Below, one piece after another: positions 22,181 to 32,991 of a stretch of 64,000 nucleotides of DNA. The stretch lies in assembly GCA_018105865.1 (NCBI GenBank), contig CM030865.1:2354716-2418715 (forward strand). The letters run 5' to 3'. Origin of the DNA: Metaphire vulgaris (lineage: Eukaryota; Annelida; Clitellata; Crassiclitellata; Megascolecidae). The notes under the pieces were generated by a model that was not told the origin of the DNA, made no database searches, and saw nothing but the letters and a program-made list of their open reading frames with translations. The first letter of the stretch is position 1; each line of letters starts with the position of its first letter. The translations under genes were made by a program, and so were the position numbers.

Positions 22181-23051
22181 GACTCCACGGGTCGTATGCA
22201 ACGACGTGCAATATTCTCGTTTCTCTCCTAGTCGGGCGTCCAAATCGCACTCTTTGGATTCACGCCGAACGAACTACAGTTACTACACCCGATGCAAAAA
22301 TACCTTGTGCGTATCTGATTGAGGAACATCGCATCGGGTGTTGACCGGGACACGGTACACCCGAAAATGTTATGAATTTTTAAAAACATTAATTCAACGA
22401 CTTTTTAAAATATATGACTTCTATTTTCTCATGGTGGCAAGAATGTTTACAGTTACAGTATTACAAATTTGAGTATTGATTTTACTAAAATCTTGCCACT
22501 CAAGCAATAATATATTATTAAAATTTATCTAAAAACCACAAGAAAATCATAAACTTGATGCAGTATAGAGATCTAATTTTTTAACGAAAAGACAAAATAT
22601 CGCAAAGAATAATTCGACTTTAAAATCACAAATAGAAATCAAAAATGTCAACATTTTTACATAAAAACATAACACACAAGCAAGCAATTTATATAGCGCT
22701 TTGATATATTATACTTGGCATCATCCTAGAAAACTGCACACCGTACAGACAGTCCGCTCCACAGTCCACAACACTGAGGCACTCAAGGACATTATGTCAC
22801 ACAACAGCAGAGCTGACTACACGCGGTGCAGTTGGAATCTTGCCAGACACAACTAAGAACCAGTGTGTTTCTACTGACTAGAAGCGGTGCAGTTATCACA
22901 GAGATAGATCTTCTATGATGACGATGATGATGATGATGATGATGATCAAAAATTCCTATTTTGGATTTCACATCAGAGATGGAAAATGGGAAAGGTTTCC
23001 ACATGGGAACCTCTTTCAAGACTTCCTGTGAATTCTCGGTTACCATGGTGA
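22181..23051. other. Tail-to-tail gap between LMX1 and the RasGAP gene
   Basis: This gap should contain both 3' UTRs. It is AT-rich around 22370-22700, carries a TTATATAGCGC retroposon-type motif at 22690 and has a (GAT)n run at 22918-22944. A frame opposite (22792-23033) could continue the RasGAP C-terminus but is not supported enough to call. Confidence 0.6.
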
Positions 23052-23147
23052 TCAGTGAGTACTGCATTGCCTATCGTCGAGTACCTGGCCGTGAGTCATC
23101 AGGACACGTGACCGCTGACCGCCCAGTGACGTCATCAGATCTTTTAC

Positions 23148-23211
23148 CTGAAGTTGAAGGTCCCTGACTAGGGACTCGTTCTGTTGGTTGCGTTGCTCCG
23201 ATGTCAACAAC
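23148..23211 (-). CDS. RasGAP exon 17: end of coiled coil
   Basis: Acceptor ATTTCTAG is followed by a base completing an arginine codon and then LLTSEQRNQQNESLVRDLQ, a heptad-compatible helix continuing the previous exon. A possible donor CAG|GTAAAA ends it in phase 0. If that donor is not used the frame runs on to a stop at 23052 with a less helical sequence. A frame that begins after TTCACAG at 23033 has matching phase and could be a last exon, but its residues are unrecognised. The C-terminus is unresolved. Confidence 0.65.
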
Positions 23212-23357
23212 CTAGAAATGCAACTTGAATTGAACAACAAGAACAAGAACAGCAGCAAAAACAACATAACAACAACAACAACAACGATAACAACAACAAA
23301 CAACTAAAACGACAACAATCTATTCTGGTTAAGTTGTAATTTTCGTGGCCTCATCAC

Positions 23358-23572
23358 CAGTGTTTTATCCAGACTCCAGGCCTTTGGGGAGCGGGGAATT
23401 GAGGCTTTCGGGGGTGGGGGTGGGAGGGTGGGGAGATCGACTTGGTTGGAGGGGAAAAGACACAGTTCAATGCAAAATTTGTGTAATTGGTGGGATTTTT
23501 TGGAGGAATTTTGAGTTTTTAAAATTTGTTGGGGAAGGAATCTCCCTCCTAACAGGCCTGTATAAAACACTG
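23358..23572 (+). mobile_element. hAT-like MITE family C
   Basis: The 215-bp element runs from CAGTGTTTTATCCAGACTCC to TGTATAAAACACTG. The flanks CTCATCAC and CTCATGAC agree at seven of eight bases. Confidence 0.85.
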
Positions 23573-23623
23573 CTCATGACATTTTGTCCGTGACATTTTG
23601 TCATAGGACATTTTGTTCCTAGC

Positions 23624-23809
23624 CAGTGGCGGCTCCAGGATTTGGCAAGTGGGGGCGTTGGGATGGCAACTTCTAGTCATGGAGGGGGCAACCATTTGTT
23701 GTTAGGTATGTAGTATTAAGTATAGGATTCCAACAGGGGAGGTCACTGGGGGCCAGGCACTCAATAGGGGGAACGGGCCCCCTCCGCCCCCCCCGTGGAG
23801 CTGCCACTG
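23624..23809 (+). mobile_element. hAT-like MITE family A, full length
   Basis: A 186-bp element with the perfect 8-bp duplication TTCCTAGC at 23616-23623 and 23810-23817. Confidence 0.92.
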
Positions 23810-24555
23810 TTCCTAGCACCGTAATTTTGGATTTAAGTTACAATCAAAATACCTAACCTACGACTAATAAATTACAAAGTATGAAAACAGCAACCGTAAA
23901 CCCAGTAAAAGCGTAAACACCGTAACGACCGTAAAACCGTAAACAGTATCCACTCACTCCTCTGAACGTTGCAAAGTTCTTGGCACTTTTTGAATCATCT
24001 GCAAAAATTAATCCCGTAGACACAAACTTCTCTTGGGCCCCTAATTAGGTTCAACTCCCCCCCCCCCACATCATTTTGTGGGGCTACACTAGGAAAGGGG
24101 AAACTAGAAAGGCCTATGAGCTGGCTCCCCTCCACAATTTTTTAATTCAAGTTTACGCCCACGATCTTCGTCATACGAGACACGGGTTGGGTCCACCTCC
24201 ATTGGGTTGGGTTGGGTCAGACATTTCCATGTTTATGTTGGGTTGGGTCAGAAAATAAGTCATGGTTTAAGAAATTGCAATGCATTACGGCGGGTTGGGG
24301 CTCATCCATATAGTACGTACGCAAAATAGGCAACGCTCTTCAACGCTCTTCCCCGTTTGCACGCCTACGAACGCAAAATCTCGTAAATCCAACCCCTCCC
24401 CGTACTACTATATGGATGGACTCTCGGGTCAAGTAACACTATTCTTTCGTGGAGTTCAGTAGGATTGGATTTTTAGAAAATGACCCACTCCATGTCTAGA
24501 ACAATAATACTTGGATACTGACTCGATTGGGTAGGGTTGGGTCAGACATCGATCC

Positions 24556-24722
24556 CAGTGTTTAATCTAGACTCTGGACTCCGGGGGGGGGGAACTGACA
24601 AAGCCGGGGAGTCAGTAAGGGGGCTGCTGTTAGTTGTTGATGCAATATGCCAAAATTTCTGGAGGGAATTTGAAATTTCTGGAAGAAAAGGGCAATTCCC
24701 CAAACGGCCTAGAAAAACCCTG
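24556..24722 (+). mobile_element. hAT-like MITE family B
   Basis: Starts CAGTGTTTAATCTAGACTC and ends in the family B AAACCCTG terminus. The interior GACAAAGCCGGGGAG and GGGGGCTGCTGTTAG segments match other copies. No target duplication is visible. Confidence 0.75.
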
Positions 24723-24737
24723 CTCAATCAAATCCAC

Positions 24738-24826
24738 TATCATCATCATTATTATCATCATCATTAAACCATTACTGCTCAATGCAATATCATCATCATC
24801 TCATTATCATCATCATTATCATCATC

Positions 24827-24858
<32 letters not shown>

Positions 24859-24916
24859 CATCACCACCACCACCACCAGCACATTATTATTATTATTATC
24901 ATCATCATCATCATCA

Positions 24917-24960
<44 letters not shown>

Positions 24961-24966
24961 TAATTA

Positions 24967-25011
<45 letters not shown>

Positions 25012-25044
25012 TATTATTATTATTATCTTCATTATTATTATCAA

Positions 25045-25090
<46 letters not shown>
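24738..25090. repeat. (ATC)n and (ATT)n arrays
   Basis: About 350 bases of ATC then ATT units, with a TTAATTAATTAATTA interruption, end 50 bases before the coiled-coil exon. The frames here are artefacts. Confidence 0.95.
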
Positions 25091-25091
<1 letters not shown>

Positions 25092-25138
25092 AGACAATTT
25101 ACAAAGCGCAGTAAGAGACGCAGAGTTAAGCAGCGCAC

Positions 25139-25323
25139 CTGTCCTTGAGGTCCCCGATGACTCGGTCTCTGTCCGCCAGTTGGACGAGGAACTGCTGTTC
25201 CGTCTGACGGAGTCTCCGACAGCATTCGGTCTTCGTCTGGGCGACCGCCGACGCCTTGTCTTGCTCCAGTCGACGCCGGGTGTCGGCCAACTGGTGTCTC
25301 AGCGCCAGAAGTTCCGTTTCGTA
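25139..25323 (-). CDS. RasGAP exon 16: coiled coil
   Basis: The acceptor is GTTTGAAG and the donor GACAG|GTGCGC, phase 0 to 2. The residues YETELLALRHQLADTRRRLE lead into RRLRQTEQQFLVQLADRDRV and IGDLKDR. These align with the C-terminal coiled coil of the family (YEQEITKLKERLRVSSRRLE, SEERLRRQQEEKDSQ). In vertebrate members this helix mediates oligomerisation and partner binding. Confidence 0.88.
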
Positions 25324-25355
25324 CTTCAAACAATCAACATCATCATCATCGACAC

Positions 25356-25554
25356 CAGGGTTTAATATAGGCCGTTTCCGGGAGGGGGGAGGGGCCATTT
25401 CCTTCTCCTGAAAATTTCAAATTCCCCCCGGAAATTTCGGCAAACTACATGAACTGACAGCAGACCCCTAGCAGGATAATTCCCCTCTCGGCTTTGTCAG
25501 TTTCCCCCCGGCTTTGTCAGTCCCCCCGAGTCCAGGAGTCTAGATTAAGACACT
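25356..25554 (-). mobile_element. hAT-like MITE family B
   Basis: Begins CAGGGTTTAATATAGGCCG and ends CTAGATTAAGACACT, with the family interior (GACAGCAGACCCCTAGCAGG). It lies 32 bases outside the coiled-coil exon, and its ends are mutated. Confidence 0.72.
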
Positions 25555-26166
25555 AGATCATCACTACTCATGACCAGGGATAGTTTTACACCCCCCTAAT
25601 GCCCCCAATTTGAGACCAACACCCCCCAACACCTCCCCAATCTCAGCTATGGGATGACCTTTTTGCTTGTCAGACTTTTTGGGCAGGGACCCCAGAATTT
25701 ACCGACACCCCCCCCCCCCAATTGATAATCCTAGAAATAACCCTGCTCAGTGACCATCGTTGTCACCAGCGGCGTAGCCAGGAATTTGAATGAGGGGGGG
25801 GTAGCAATAATAAATCTTAAGCAGTCATTGCTATTTCAAAATCAGAATATATGTTAATGTTAAAAATGTGAACAAAACGGCTACTAACACAAAAAAACTT
25901 TAAGGTAGACTGAATATTTTTGTGGGGGGGTGTATATATACCGATACCCCCCGTCGCTATGCCCATGATTGTCACGATTGAATGGGATGCAAAGGTCAGT
26001 TGGCGATGTCACGAGGGGCCCCCTTCCTATTCGGGTGCAAGATTTTTGCAAAAGAATTTTTATATGAGAATTTTTATGGGCTGGGGTCAGGTAGGTCATC
26101 ATCGCCCATTGTTGTTGTTGTTGTTGTGTTGGTATCAGTTTAATGTGTAACAATGTGACCATATAC

Positions 26167-27384
26167 CTCCAGTTTTCCCTTTTCACTTTCATGGAGTTTC
26201 CTCTGCACCGACCGTACCCCCATCCTCACCGCCGACGAAACCTGTCCGTTCCGCCCCCGTCCACCGGGGTGACCGGTCGTGCAGCAGGTGGGGCTCTCGG
26301 GCGGGGTCTCGACGACGGCGCCCGCCCCCCTCGGCACGACGATCAGGCTGTCCGTGTTGGTCCGCTTGAGCAGGGCCTCCGGAAAACGGTGCCGCGCGCC
26401 GTTCGGCGTCGGAAATTCCATGCTGCGAGACAGCGCGCCACCGCCGCCGCCCGACGACGCGGCACCAAAATAACACTCGAGATCGGAAGCCGCGAGCACT
26501 GCGGAGTTGCGGGCGGCAGGTCTCGGAGGAGCAGCGCTCCGGTGGAGCGGTAAACTCTCGTGACTGTGACAACCGTACAGGTAGCTCGGGTGGTGTTGAG
26601 ATGGCGGATGCCCGAGCAGGAGAGGACTCGCGGTGAGCATGCCTGGCGGAGCGCTGCTCGGCGCTCGCTCGGTGAAGTCGTTGCGCGTCGAGACGGGTTT
26701 CCTTGCGGTGTCGTTCGACGGGCGACAGTCCGGCGACGCGACGCAATTCTGCGCAGACTTCGCGTTCGGGTACGAGGCGAAAAGCGGGTTCGAGAACGCG
26801 AGCGGCTTCTGCTGGGCGCCCGCCGCACGCGAAACAGCGGTTCCCTGTTGCGACAACGAAGACGACGATGACCCATTCTGGTTCCGAAGCAGGGAACCAG
26901 ATGACGACGATGGTTCGGACATGTCGAATATCACGCTGTCAAACATCGCCAAGACGTCCGCAGAGAAGTTGCTGCTCGCGTCTTCCACGTGCGACCTGTC
27001 TCCTCCGCTGGTCATCGTCTGCTTTAAAGACGGTAAGGATTTATCCGGTACGAATGGAATGTACCGATCGCTGTCCTGCATCTCTCGCATGGTCTTCCTC
27101 GACCGCGCGACATTGAAACACTGGTTCCCCGCGTCCGAAGACGGCATGGAGTCCGCGGAACTGGTCAGCGTGAATGCGGTGTTCGAGACGAAGTGCGGAG
27201 TGACCGCATGACTGCACGGTACATTGTCATGACTATTGTCGTACCTACTGAGTTTCTGATCCAGAGGAGGAAGATGGGGAGTGTGAGGCATTGTACAGAC
27301 TGCATCGCAGCCACTTTTTGCCGCATCAGCTAAAATTCTTTGGGATTTTGAGCGGTGAGGCGTTGTTCTTTGATAGCAATATAT
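26167..27384 (-). CDS. RasGAP exon 15: long Ser/Pro-rich region (406 codons)
   Basis: A single 1,218-nt open exon, phase 0 at both ends, with acceptor TTCTTTCAG and donor GAG|GTATAT. The start RILADAAKS resembles the vertebrate post-GAP segment (RVLADITKS). The rest is low-complexity and rich in Ser, Pro, His and Gly, with short motifs such as RSMEFPTPNG, LLKRTNTDS and TPPESPTC that look like phosphorylation or SH3-type ligand sequences. It ends KLHESEKGKLE at the edge of the coiled coil. Vertebrate paralogs have a similar disordered region. Its GC content (over 55%) is well above its surroundings. Opposite-strand frames are shadows. Confidence 0.9.
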
Positions 27385-27447
27385 CTGAAAGAATCCTACC
27401 CAGAATTCCAAGCCTGTTTCTGTGCTCCTGAAATGTAAATGGAACTA

Positions 27448-27578
27448 AATATTATATATATATGTATATATAATATACATCTATATATATGTATATATAT
27501 ATATATATATATTATATATAATAAACATCTTTATATATATAATATACACATTTATATATATATAATCTTTATATACAT

Positions 27579-27660
<82 letters not shown>

Positions 27661-27662
27661 CT
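27448..27662. repeat. (TA)n repeat tract
   Basis: An interrupted TA tract with TATACATCT insertions lies in the intron just 5' (in gene sense) of exon 15. Confidence 0.95.
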
Positions 27663-28363
27663 TTAAACCTGTCAACATTACATCATATAATCATATAACT
27701 TTTCATAAATAAGCCATTCATGTACCGGTATATTAGAAATCTGCCTATCCTAAAAGCATAAGTGATCTTCCAATATTGGGTTGTTGCATCATCCATCGAT
27801 GTCTCAGGCTTTACGATGGTGGGGGCGCCATAGAAGTTGATTGATTGATTGATTGATTCGTAACTCCCGAATACCTTGATTTAGTAGCAGCAGAGTGGAT
27901 GATACACAAGAACCCACTCATCAGAGCAAAAAAGGGTACGGAGACAGAAATCGTAAAGTAAAATCAACATACTTATGCTTTACAAAATTCAATCAATAAA
28001 TCAGTAAATCAATCAATCAGCTTATTAGTATCAAAACGAAAAAAACAATCACATCAACACACAAGAAACTGAATAAGCATATAAACCCATTTCTCTTTTG
28101 AAATGCACAGCGGTAGTCCAAGTCAGGTATTAGCAATGCGAAATTTGTAGTGGAGGGAGGGAGGAATGGGAAGTTCCCCCTGGACACCACTTACTTACTT
28201 ACTGCCCCCTCCCACTGCTCCACTCTATGCACATAACAAGTCATAATCCAATTCAACCAAAATTATCTAGCAAAATGAACATTCATCTTTCTCCCTTTGC
28301 TGATACATGATCCTGAAAAAACCCGTTGGGTGCTATAATTAGTAAGTTGGTTTGACCTCTGAC

Positions 28364-28486
28364 CTCGACCGCCTTTGCCAACATGGAATTGTAGGTCTCT
28401 TGTAGAAGCGAGTGCAAGATGGAAACCTCTCGACCCAAATCGCCAAAATACTCGCCCGCGTTAACCGATGTCGCCAAGTCAACCGT
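28364..28486 (-). CDS. RasGAP exon 14: end of GAP domain
   Basis: Acceptor ACATTGCAG, donor GAG|GTCAGA, 41 codons, phase 0 to 0. GEYFGDLGREVSILHSLLQE matches the family's GYIDLGRELSVLHSLLWE, the last conserved helix of the RasGAP module. A second possible donor (CAGAG|GTCAAA) lies four bases later but would break phase. Confidence 0.93.
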
Positions 28487-28973
28487 CTGCAATGTAATGT
28501 AATGATGCAATGTAATGTAAAGGAATGACAAGCAAAAAAATGCATCCTCTTCAAAAGGGGAATCGTAATGTTAAAATGATGAGTTTTGACGTGTGTAAAA
28601 TTATCCCTGACTGTAATGTTAAAATGATGAGTTTTGGCGTGATACAATACAATACGATGTTTACGTTTGAATGGTTTCTGTAGGCTAGATACTTTACACA
28701 CTGAATATAAAGGCTTGTACAAACGTGTCACTGCATAATCTGCCTAGTAACATAATTTCAAAAAACTGAAACTGAAAGATCCTAAACATGACCACTGAAA
28801 CCAAAACCGAAACTGAAACCGAAACTGAAAAAGCAAGACTGAAGGAACACCAGTTTTGCTGTACCGTCATCACATAACATTGGTGTTTATATCTAACATT
28901 TCTGTGTCAAACCATTACAATGAACTTAAAATGAAACGACAAAGTAGAAACTGAACTTTGGGAAACTTCTTAC

Positions 28974-29067
28974 TGAAATCTGATCAAGGAAAGTCTTGAC
29001 GTTCGTTGTCTCTGTTCGTAAAAATTCGTTCATACAAACCATAAAGTCCTCTTTATCTGCGCCAAAT
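28974..29067 (-). CDS. RasGAP exon 13: GAP domain
   Basis: Acceptor GATTTCAG, donor TCA|GTAAGA. After completing a lysine codon it reads FGADKEDFMVCMNEFL then RTETTNVKTFLDQIS. This aligns directly with vertebrate FGSKEDYMGFMNEFL and the FLYEIS helix. Confidence 0.95.
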
Positions 29068-29308
29068 CTGAAATCGGAGGACAGAGCATAACACCGGTAA
29101 CAAAAAGAGCAACACACCAGCAACAGTTGACCCATGCCAAGCCCCATGGGTACTCATGAAGAGGGACCCTTCTGGTTCCTGGGGCCCGGGGAAAAATGAC
29201 CATTCTCTCCCCTCTAACTGGCCCCGACGAACGTTGGGACACGAACCATAACCCCCAATTTTGCCTGGAATGATGGTCCACTTAGTGAGGCATTTACGAA
29301 CCTGCATT

Positions 29309-29315
29309 GATGATT

Positions 29316-29350
<35 letters not shown>

Positions 29351-29523
29351 TTATAATGACGACTACGATGATGACGATAACATAATGACGACAATGATGA
29401 AGACAACAACGACGATGATAATTGTTATCATGATGATGACGGCGATAGTGGCGATGATGATGGTGGTGATGATGATGGTGGTGGTGATGGTGCAGCTGAG
29501 AGCGACAATTAGGATGGTGAGGG

Positions 29524-29560
<37 letters not shown>
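29309..29560. repeat. (GAT)n/(GAC)n repeat tract
   Basis: About 250 bases of GAT, GAC and GGT units fill most of the short intron between exons 12 and 13. Confidence 0.93.
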
Positions 29561-29574
29561 AGGATGTTACATAC

Positions 29575-29757
29575 TTCGTGAAGTTGGCAAGGCCTTGGAT
29601 GGTCTTGGCGACAAGAGTGAGATTTCGGGCATCCTTGTCTTGAGGCAGGACATGACAGAGACCGAACATGCTGGGGTAGATGATGGCTGGAGTGAGAAAT
29701 CGAAGGAAAAGGCACGAACTGACCACCTGTCGAACGAGATTCACGTCTCCATTCGTC
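29575..29757 (-). CDS. RasGAP exon 12: GAP domain with FLR motif
   Basis: The donor GAA|GTATGT is strong and gives NFTKFGADKEDF across the junction, as in family NFSKFGSKEDY. The exon carries VVSSCLFLRFLTPAIIYPSM and KDARNLTLVAKTIQGLANF. It includes the FLR motif, whose arginine stabilises the catalytic arginine finger. The acceptor is a tandem CAGAG, and only use of the second AG keeps phase. The stretch before CLFLRFL is about 14 residues shorter than in vertebrate paralogs. Confidence 0.93.
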
Positions 29758-30080
29758 CTCTGAAGCAGGTGAGACTTAACCTCACTGAAGATAAGCTTTA
29801 TCTCACTAAAAACACATGCATATCAATAAACATAACACCCACAATTACATATCATCGGGTGGTGGCAGCCTGGCATGCCCGCCGAGAGAAATTCCGGGGC
29901 CCTGTGCAGAAGAGCTGGCGGGACCCCCCCCCGACAAGTCACAAGACTTGGAAAAATTGACCCCTCACCAACTGGTGACCCATTTGATGCATGTCCTGCC
30001 CCAAAATAATTGGTCCATTGCCATCTCTGTTGTCACGACACCTGCCCTAAGCTAAACAGAAATTACTGTCATTGTCAATA

Positions 30081-30180
30081 TAGCGGTTCTCACACAGGGC
30101 AGATCCTACTGAACCACTTTAAACCTTATTATTATTATTATTACTATTATTACTACTATTATTATTACTACTACTATTAC

Positions 30181-30216
<36 letters not shown>

Positions 30217-30285
30217 TACTACTACTACTACTACTATTACTATTACTATTATTATTATAATTATTATTATTACTACTATTACTAT

Positions 30286-30317
<32 letters not shown>

Positions 30318-30386
30318 TTACTATTATAATTATTATTATTACTACTATTACTATTACTATTATTATTATTACTATTATTATTATTA

Positions 30387-30439
<53 letters not shown>

Positions 30440-30440
30440 G
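30081..30440 (+). repeat. (ATT)n/(ACT)n array with a retroposon-type head
   Basis: GCGGTTCTCACACAGGGCAG and CTACTGAACCACTTTAAACC precede more than 300 bases of ATT and ACT units. The head matches the (ATT)n-tailed units at 12208, 38211 and 61519. The array ends about 20 bases from the exon 11 donor. Confidence 0.85.
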
Positions 30441-30460
30441 CATCATTTCATTGTCCTTAC

Positions 30461-30639
30461 GTGGGAACTGACGGACGTGAATTGAAAATCTTGAACCAGA
30501 CATGCTGGCAGAATTTCAGCAGATGCTTCCGATTGCTGTGAAGGTCGACTCCATTTGACAAATGTTTTGGGTCGACCTCGAAGCTGACCGGAGAGTCGAG
30601 CACCATCTTGACGAAATCACCCAATGTGTCTCGCAGATA
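30461..30639 (-). CDS. RasGAP exon 11: GAP domain
   Basis: Acceptor CGTTTAG, donor CCCAC|GTAAGG, phase 0 to 2. YLRDTLGDFVKMVLDSP aligns with YLHDALGEFIKALYESD. FEVDPKHLS aligns with CEVDPSKCSSSEL and FCQHVWFKIFNS with CELAFCKIINS. Sequence divergence is greater here than in neighbouring exons. Confidence 0.93.
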
Positions 30640-30738
30640 CTAAACGATTCAACAGAGAATCATTAGGAAAAGTGAACTGAAATCATATTTCATCAGGCAC
30701 AATAATTTATTCATCACTCAATTCATTATAAATATAAT

Positions 30739-30810
30739 TACCGTATTATCTCGGGTATAACACGCATCCTCAATGGGGGAAGTGTGTGTTATACGCGAGA
30801 TAATATGGTA
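30739..30810. mobile_element. 72-bp palindromic mini-element
   Basis: TACCGTATTATCTCGGGTAT at one end is the near-perfect reverse complement of the other end (ATACGCGAGATAATATGGTA), with a 30-base loop region. It lies in the intron between exons 10 and 11. Confidence 0.7.
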
Positions 30811-30849
30811 AACTTAAAACATATAAAACAAAATGAAACACATGTTGAC

Positions 30850-30929
30850 CTTTTCTCCAACAAGTTTCATGTAAATGTCGATGGCTTTTGAGGCAATGCT
30901 GTTCCCTCGCAAAAGAATTTCTGGATTAT
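30850..30929 (-). CDS. RasGAP exon 10: arginine-finger region
   Basis: Acceptor TTTTTTGAAG, donor AAG|GTCAAC. It reads NPEILLRGNSIASKAIDIYM then KLVGEK. LLRGNSIASK aligns with IFRENTLATK of SYNGAP/DAB2IP and LFRATTLAS of p120GAP. That makes the arginine in LLRGN the candidate catalytic finger inserted into the Ras active site. The residue is present, so GAP activity is plausible. Confidence 0.94.
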
Positions 30930-31360
30930 CTTCAAAAAATAATTTAAATAAATTCATTATTTCAAATTTTTTATAAATTCATTAAAACGGTACAGTGTGT
31001 GAAATTTCAGGATGATAAAGGGTACCATTGGAATCCAGATTTTAAAAATATTCTCTAACATTTAAACTTTCTCCACAAAGATTTTTCAAAGCAGGACTTT
31101 GAAGTATGTTGGTTATCAAATTATGTGCAGTGTTGCCGCAATTTTTGTGTGTCAAATTTTGAAACATTTGCTGACAAAAAATTTCCCAATTTTTAACATC
31201 TACAATCAAACCCCTTAAAAATACAGCAACTAAATTTCAAAATGGCAACAAAGTGTATGGAAAAATTTTGAACTCGTTTAAAGTATTTTAAAAATCCATT
31301 TTGACTCTAACGTGTTATACTGGAATGAATTTATTCATGTTTAGTGAAATAATTTGATTA

Positions 31361-31547
31361 CAGTGAAACCTGCTTAATTGCATAGATGCCGTGCAAGCCT
31401 TGCTTATGTGATTAACTGGGCTATGCAAATAGCCGGGACGTCTGATAATTAATTGTACGCACAAAACACTCATTTGGGTTTTTATGTTGTTATGCGATTA
31501 TGTGGGTTATGCAATTACCGTGGTATGCGATTAAGTGGGATCCACTG
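31361..31547. mobile_element. pogo/Tigger-like MITE
   Basis: The 187-bp element has ends CAGTGAAACCTGCTTAAT and ATTAAGTGGGATCCACTG, flanked by TA on both sides. Repeated TTATGCGATTATGTGG-type words fill its interior. The TA duplication and CAGT-GAACC-type ends fit the Tc1/mariner pogo group. Confidence 0.75.
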
Positions 31548-31667
31548 TATATGTTTTTGGAACTTATGCTTTATTGTTTTCATGAGTTACTGCTAAATGT
31601 TGATTATGAACGTACAGTATCGAAGTATTTTAAAAACTCATTTCGACTGTAATTTTATCTCTCTGAC

Positions 31668-31833
31668 CTTGTCGATTAATTTCATCGATAAGAATATTGA
31701 CAATAAACTCCTTGGCGAGACCCAAGTTCTGCATTGTGTAGACCAATGCTCTTGCAATGTCCTCTTTCTCTTTTACGTGTACTAAAGTGGTTTCCAGTAA
31801 GCTCACCAGAGGGCGGTATTCTTTCTGCATGTA
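31668..31833 (-). CDS. RasGAP exon 9: start of the GAP module
   Basis: Acceptor CTATTTAG, donor AAG|GTCAGA, 55 codons plus one base. Across the upstream junction it gives LIEYMQKEYRPLVSLLE, which aligns without gaps to FAEYVTNHYRMLCAVLE. It then reads KEKEDIARALVYTMQNLGLA for the family's GKEEVASALVHILQSTGKA and LIDEINR for MSEVDR. Confidence 0.95.
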
Positions 31834-31869
31834 CTAAATAGAAATAGACGATATTATATTATGCATGAA

Positions 31870-32022
31870 CAGTGGGGGCTCAAGGATTTGGCAAGTGGGG
31901 GGCCGTTGGGGTGGCAACTTCTAATCATGGGGGCAACCATTTGTTGTTAGGTATGTAGTGTTAAGTATAGCTGTATAGGGTCTCACCAGGGGGCCACTGG
32001 GGGGGACCAGGCACTCAATAGG
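31870..32022 (+). mobile_element. hAT-like MITE family A, 3' truncated
   Basis: The body matches from CAGTGGGGGCTCAAGG to GGCACTCAATAGG, then sequence identity stops. Confidence 0.8.
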
Positions 32023-32171
32023 TAACTACACCCCTAATTAGTAACTAAACTACAGTAACTACACCCCTAATTAGTAACTAAACTAGAAAATTCCCCATAA
32101 TAAAATTACGGGTCCAGGGACACTCCTAAGAGAGTCAGCTCAATGTGTTGCATCGTCTGGTGTGATCCCGG

Positions 32172-32262
32172 GGGCAGGGCAGGTCAGGGCAGGGCAGGGC
32201 AGGGCAGGGCAGGGCAGGGCAGGGCAGGGCAGGGCAGGGCAGGGCAGGGCAGGGCAGGGCAG
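32172..32262. repeat. (GGGCA)n pentanucleotide repeat
   Basis: About 17 GGGCA units in the intron between exons 8 and 9. Confidence 0.97.
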
Positions 32263-32361
32263 GGGGGTTTCCGTCAATGCTTTCATATTAAAATTAAAAT
32301 TAGATTGATTTACACAGAAAATCATATCATATTCTGTTGAATGGTTTCAGAAACCTAGTAC

Positions 32362-32522
32362 CTCGATAAGAGGCTGGTACATCGCAAGAGGAAGGATGTC
32401 AACACACTGGTACTTTGTCTTCAGACGCAGCGTGCACTCCTTCGATAAGTGCGAGGAGACTGGATACCTCTGGTCCATCGGCTGCCTAGTGCTCAGTTTT
32501 TCTACTGGAATTTCAACCTGAC
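32362..32522 (-). CDS. RasGAP exon 8: C2 to GAP linker
   Basis: Acceptor CCTATAG (the alternative GTCAG four bases later breaks phase), donor GAG|GTACTA. QVEIPVEKLSTRQPMDQRYP follows family [20 protein letters not shown], and LRLKTKYQCVDILPLAMYQ follows IRIKARYQTMSILPMELYK. Confidence 0.95.
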
Positions 32523-32710
32523 CTATAGATTTTATAAAAATTCAAAATAGTGCAACATCTGTAAATTCTATAAACCACTATTCTGTGTTGCACTGACACA
32601 AAATTTCTGCAGCTCCTTGTATGAAAATTGTGCTACTCCCCTTTTTTGCTTCCACTTGAAAAATCTGAAGATGTTTAAGATATAGAAATAAAACAAATTT
32701 TAAAAGAGAT

Positions 32711-32991
32711 TAAAAGGTAAGGTAAAGGTAGGTCTCGCACTCGAGTCCGAGCATTGGGTTCAGCGCTTATCCCCGGCCTGGGAAATCAGCGACGTAGGTG
32801 GTATAATCCATTAATCTGGGGTAGGTTGCCATTAATTTCCCCAGACCCACGTTTTACCTTGCAGCTTAACACTGCTCCTCAGTTTACCACCACCCTCTAC
32901 CGGGTAAGGCTGAGTCGACCTTAGGGTTCCTGCGGGAATTGAACCCGTGACCTTCTGCTCCATCGTCCAGCGCTGTTACCACTCAGCTAAC
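32711..32991 (-). mobile_element. tRNA-derived SINE
   Basis: Read on the minus strand, the head shows a pol III A box (TAGCTGAGTGGT) and B box (GGGTTCAATTCCC) spaced as in a tRNA. A roughly 200-base unrelated body follows, ending in an ACCTTTACCTTACCTTTT tail. There is no paired acceptor stem, so it is a SINE and not a functional tRNA gene. It sits in the intron between exons 7 and 8. Confidence 0.8.

Noticed and set aside
22792..23033. Final RasGAP exon after TTCACAG
   Set aside because: Phase fits, but the acceptor is weak and the residues run into a (GAT)n-encoded histidine stretch. Noted only as an alternative C-terminus.
26143..27211. Plus-strand frames opposite RasGAP exon 15
   Set aside because: Shadows of a GC-rich 406-codon exon. 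The minus-strand frame alone has splice sites in phase with the coiled coil.
32931..32991. A functional tRNA gene
   Set aside because: A and B boxes are present, but there is no acceptor stem pairing and the sequence continues into a SINE body.
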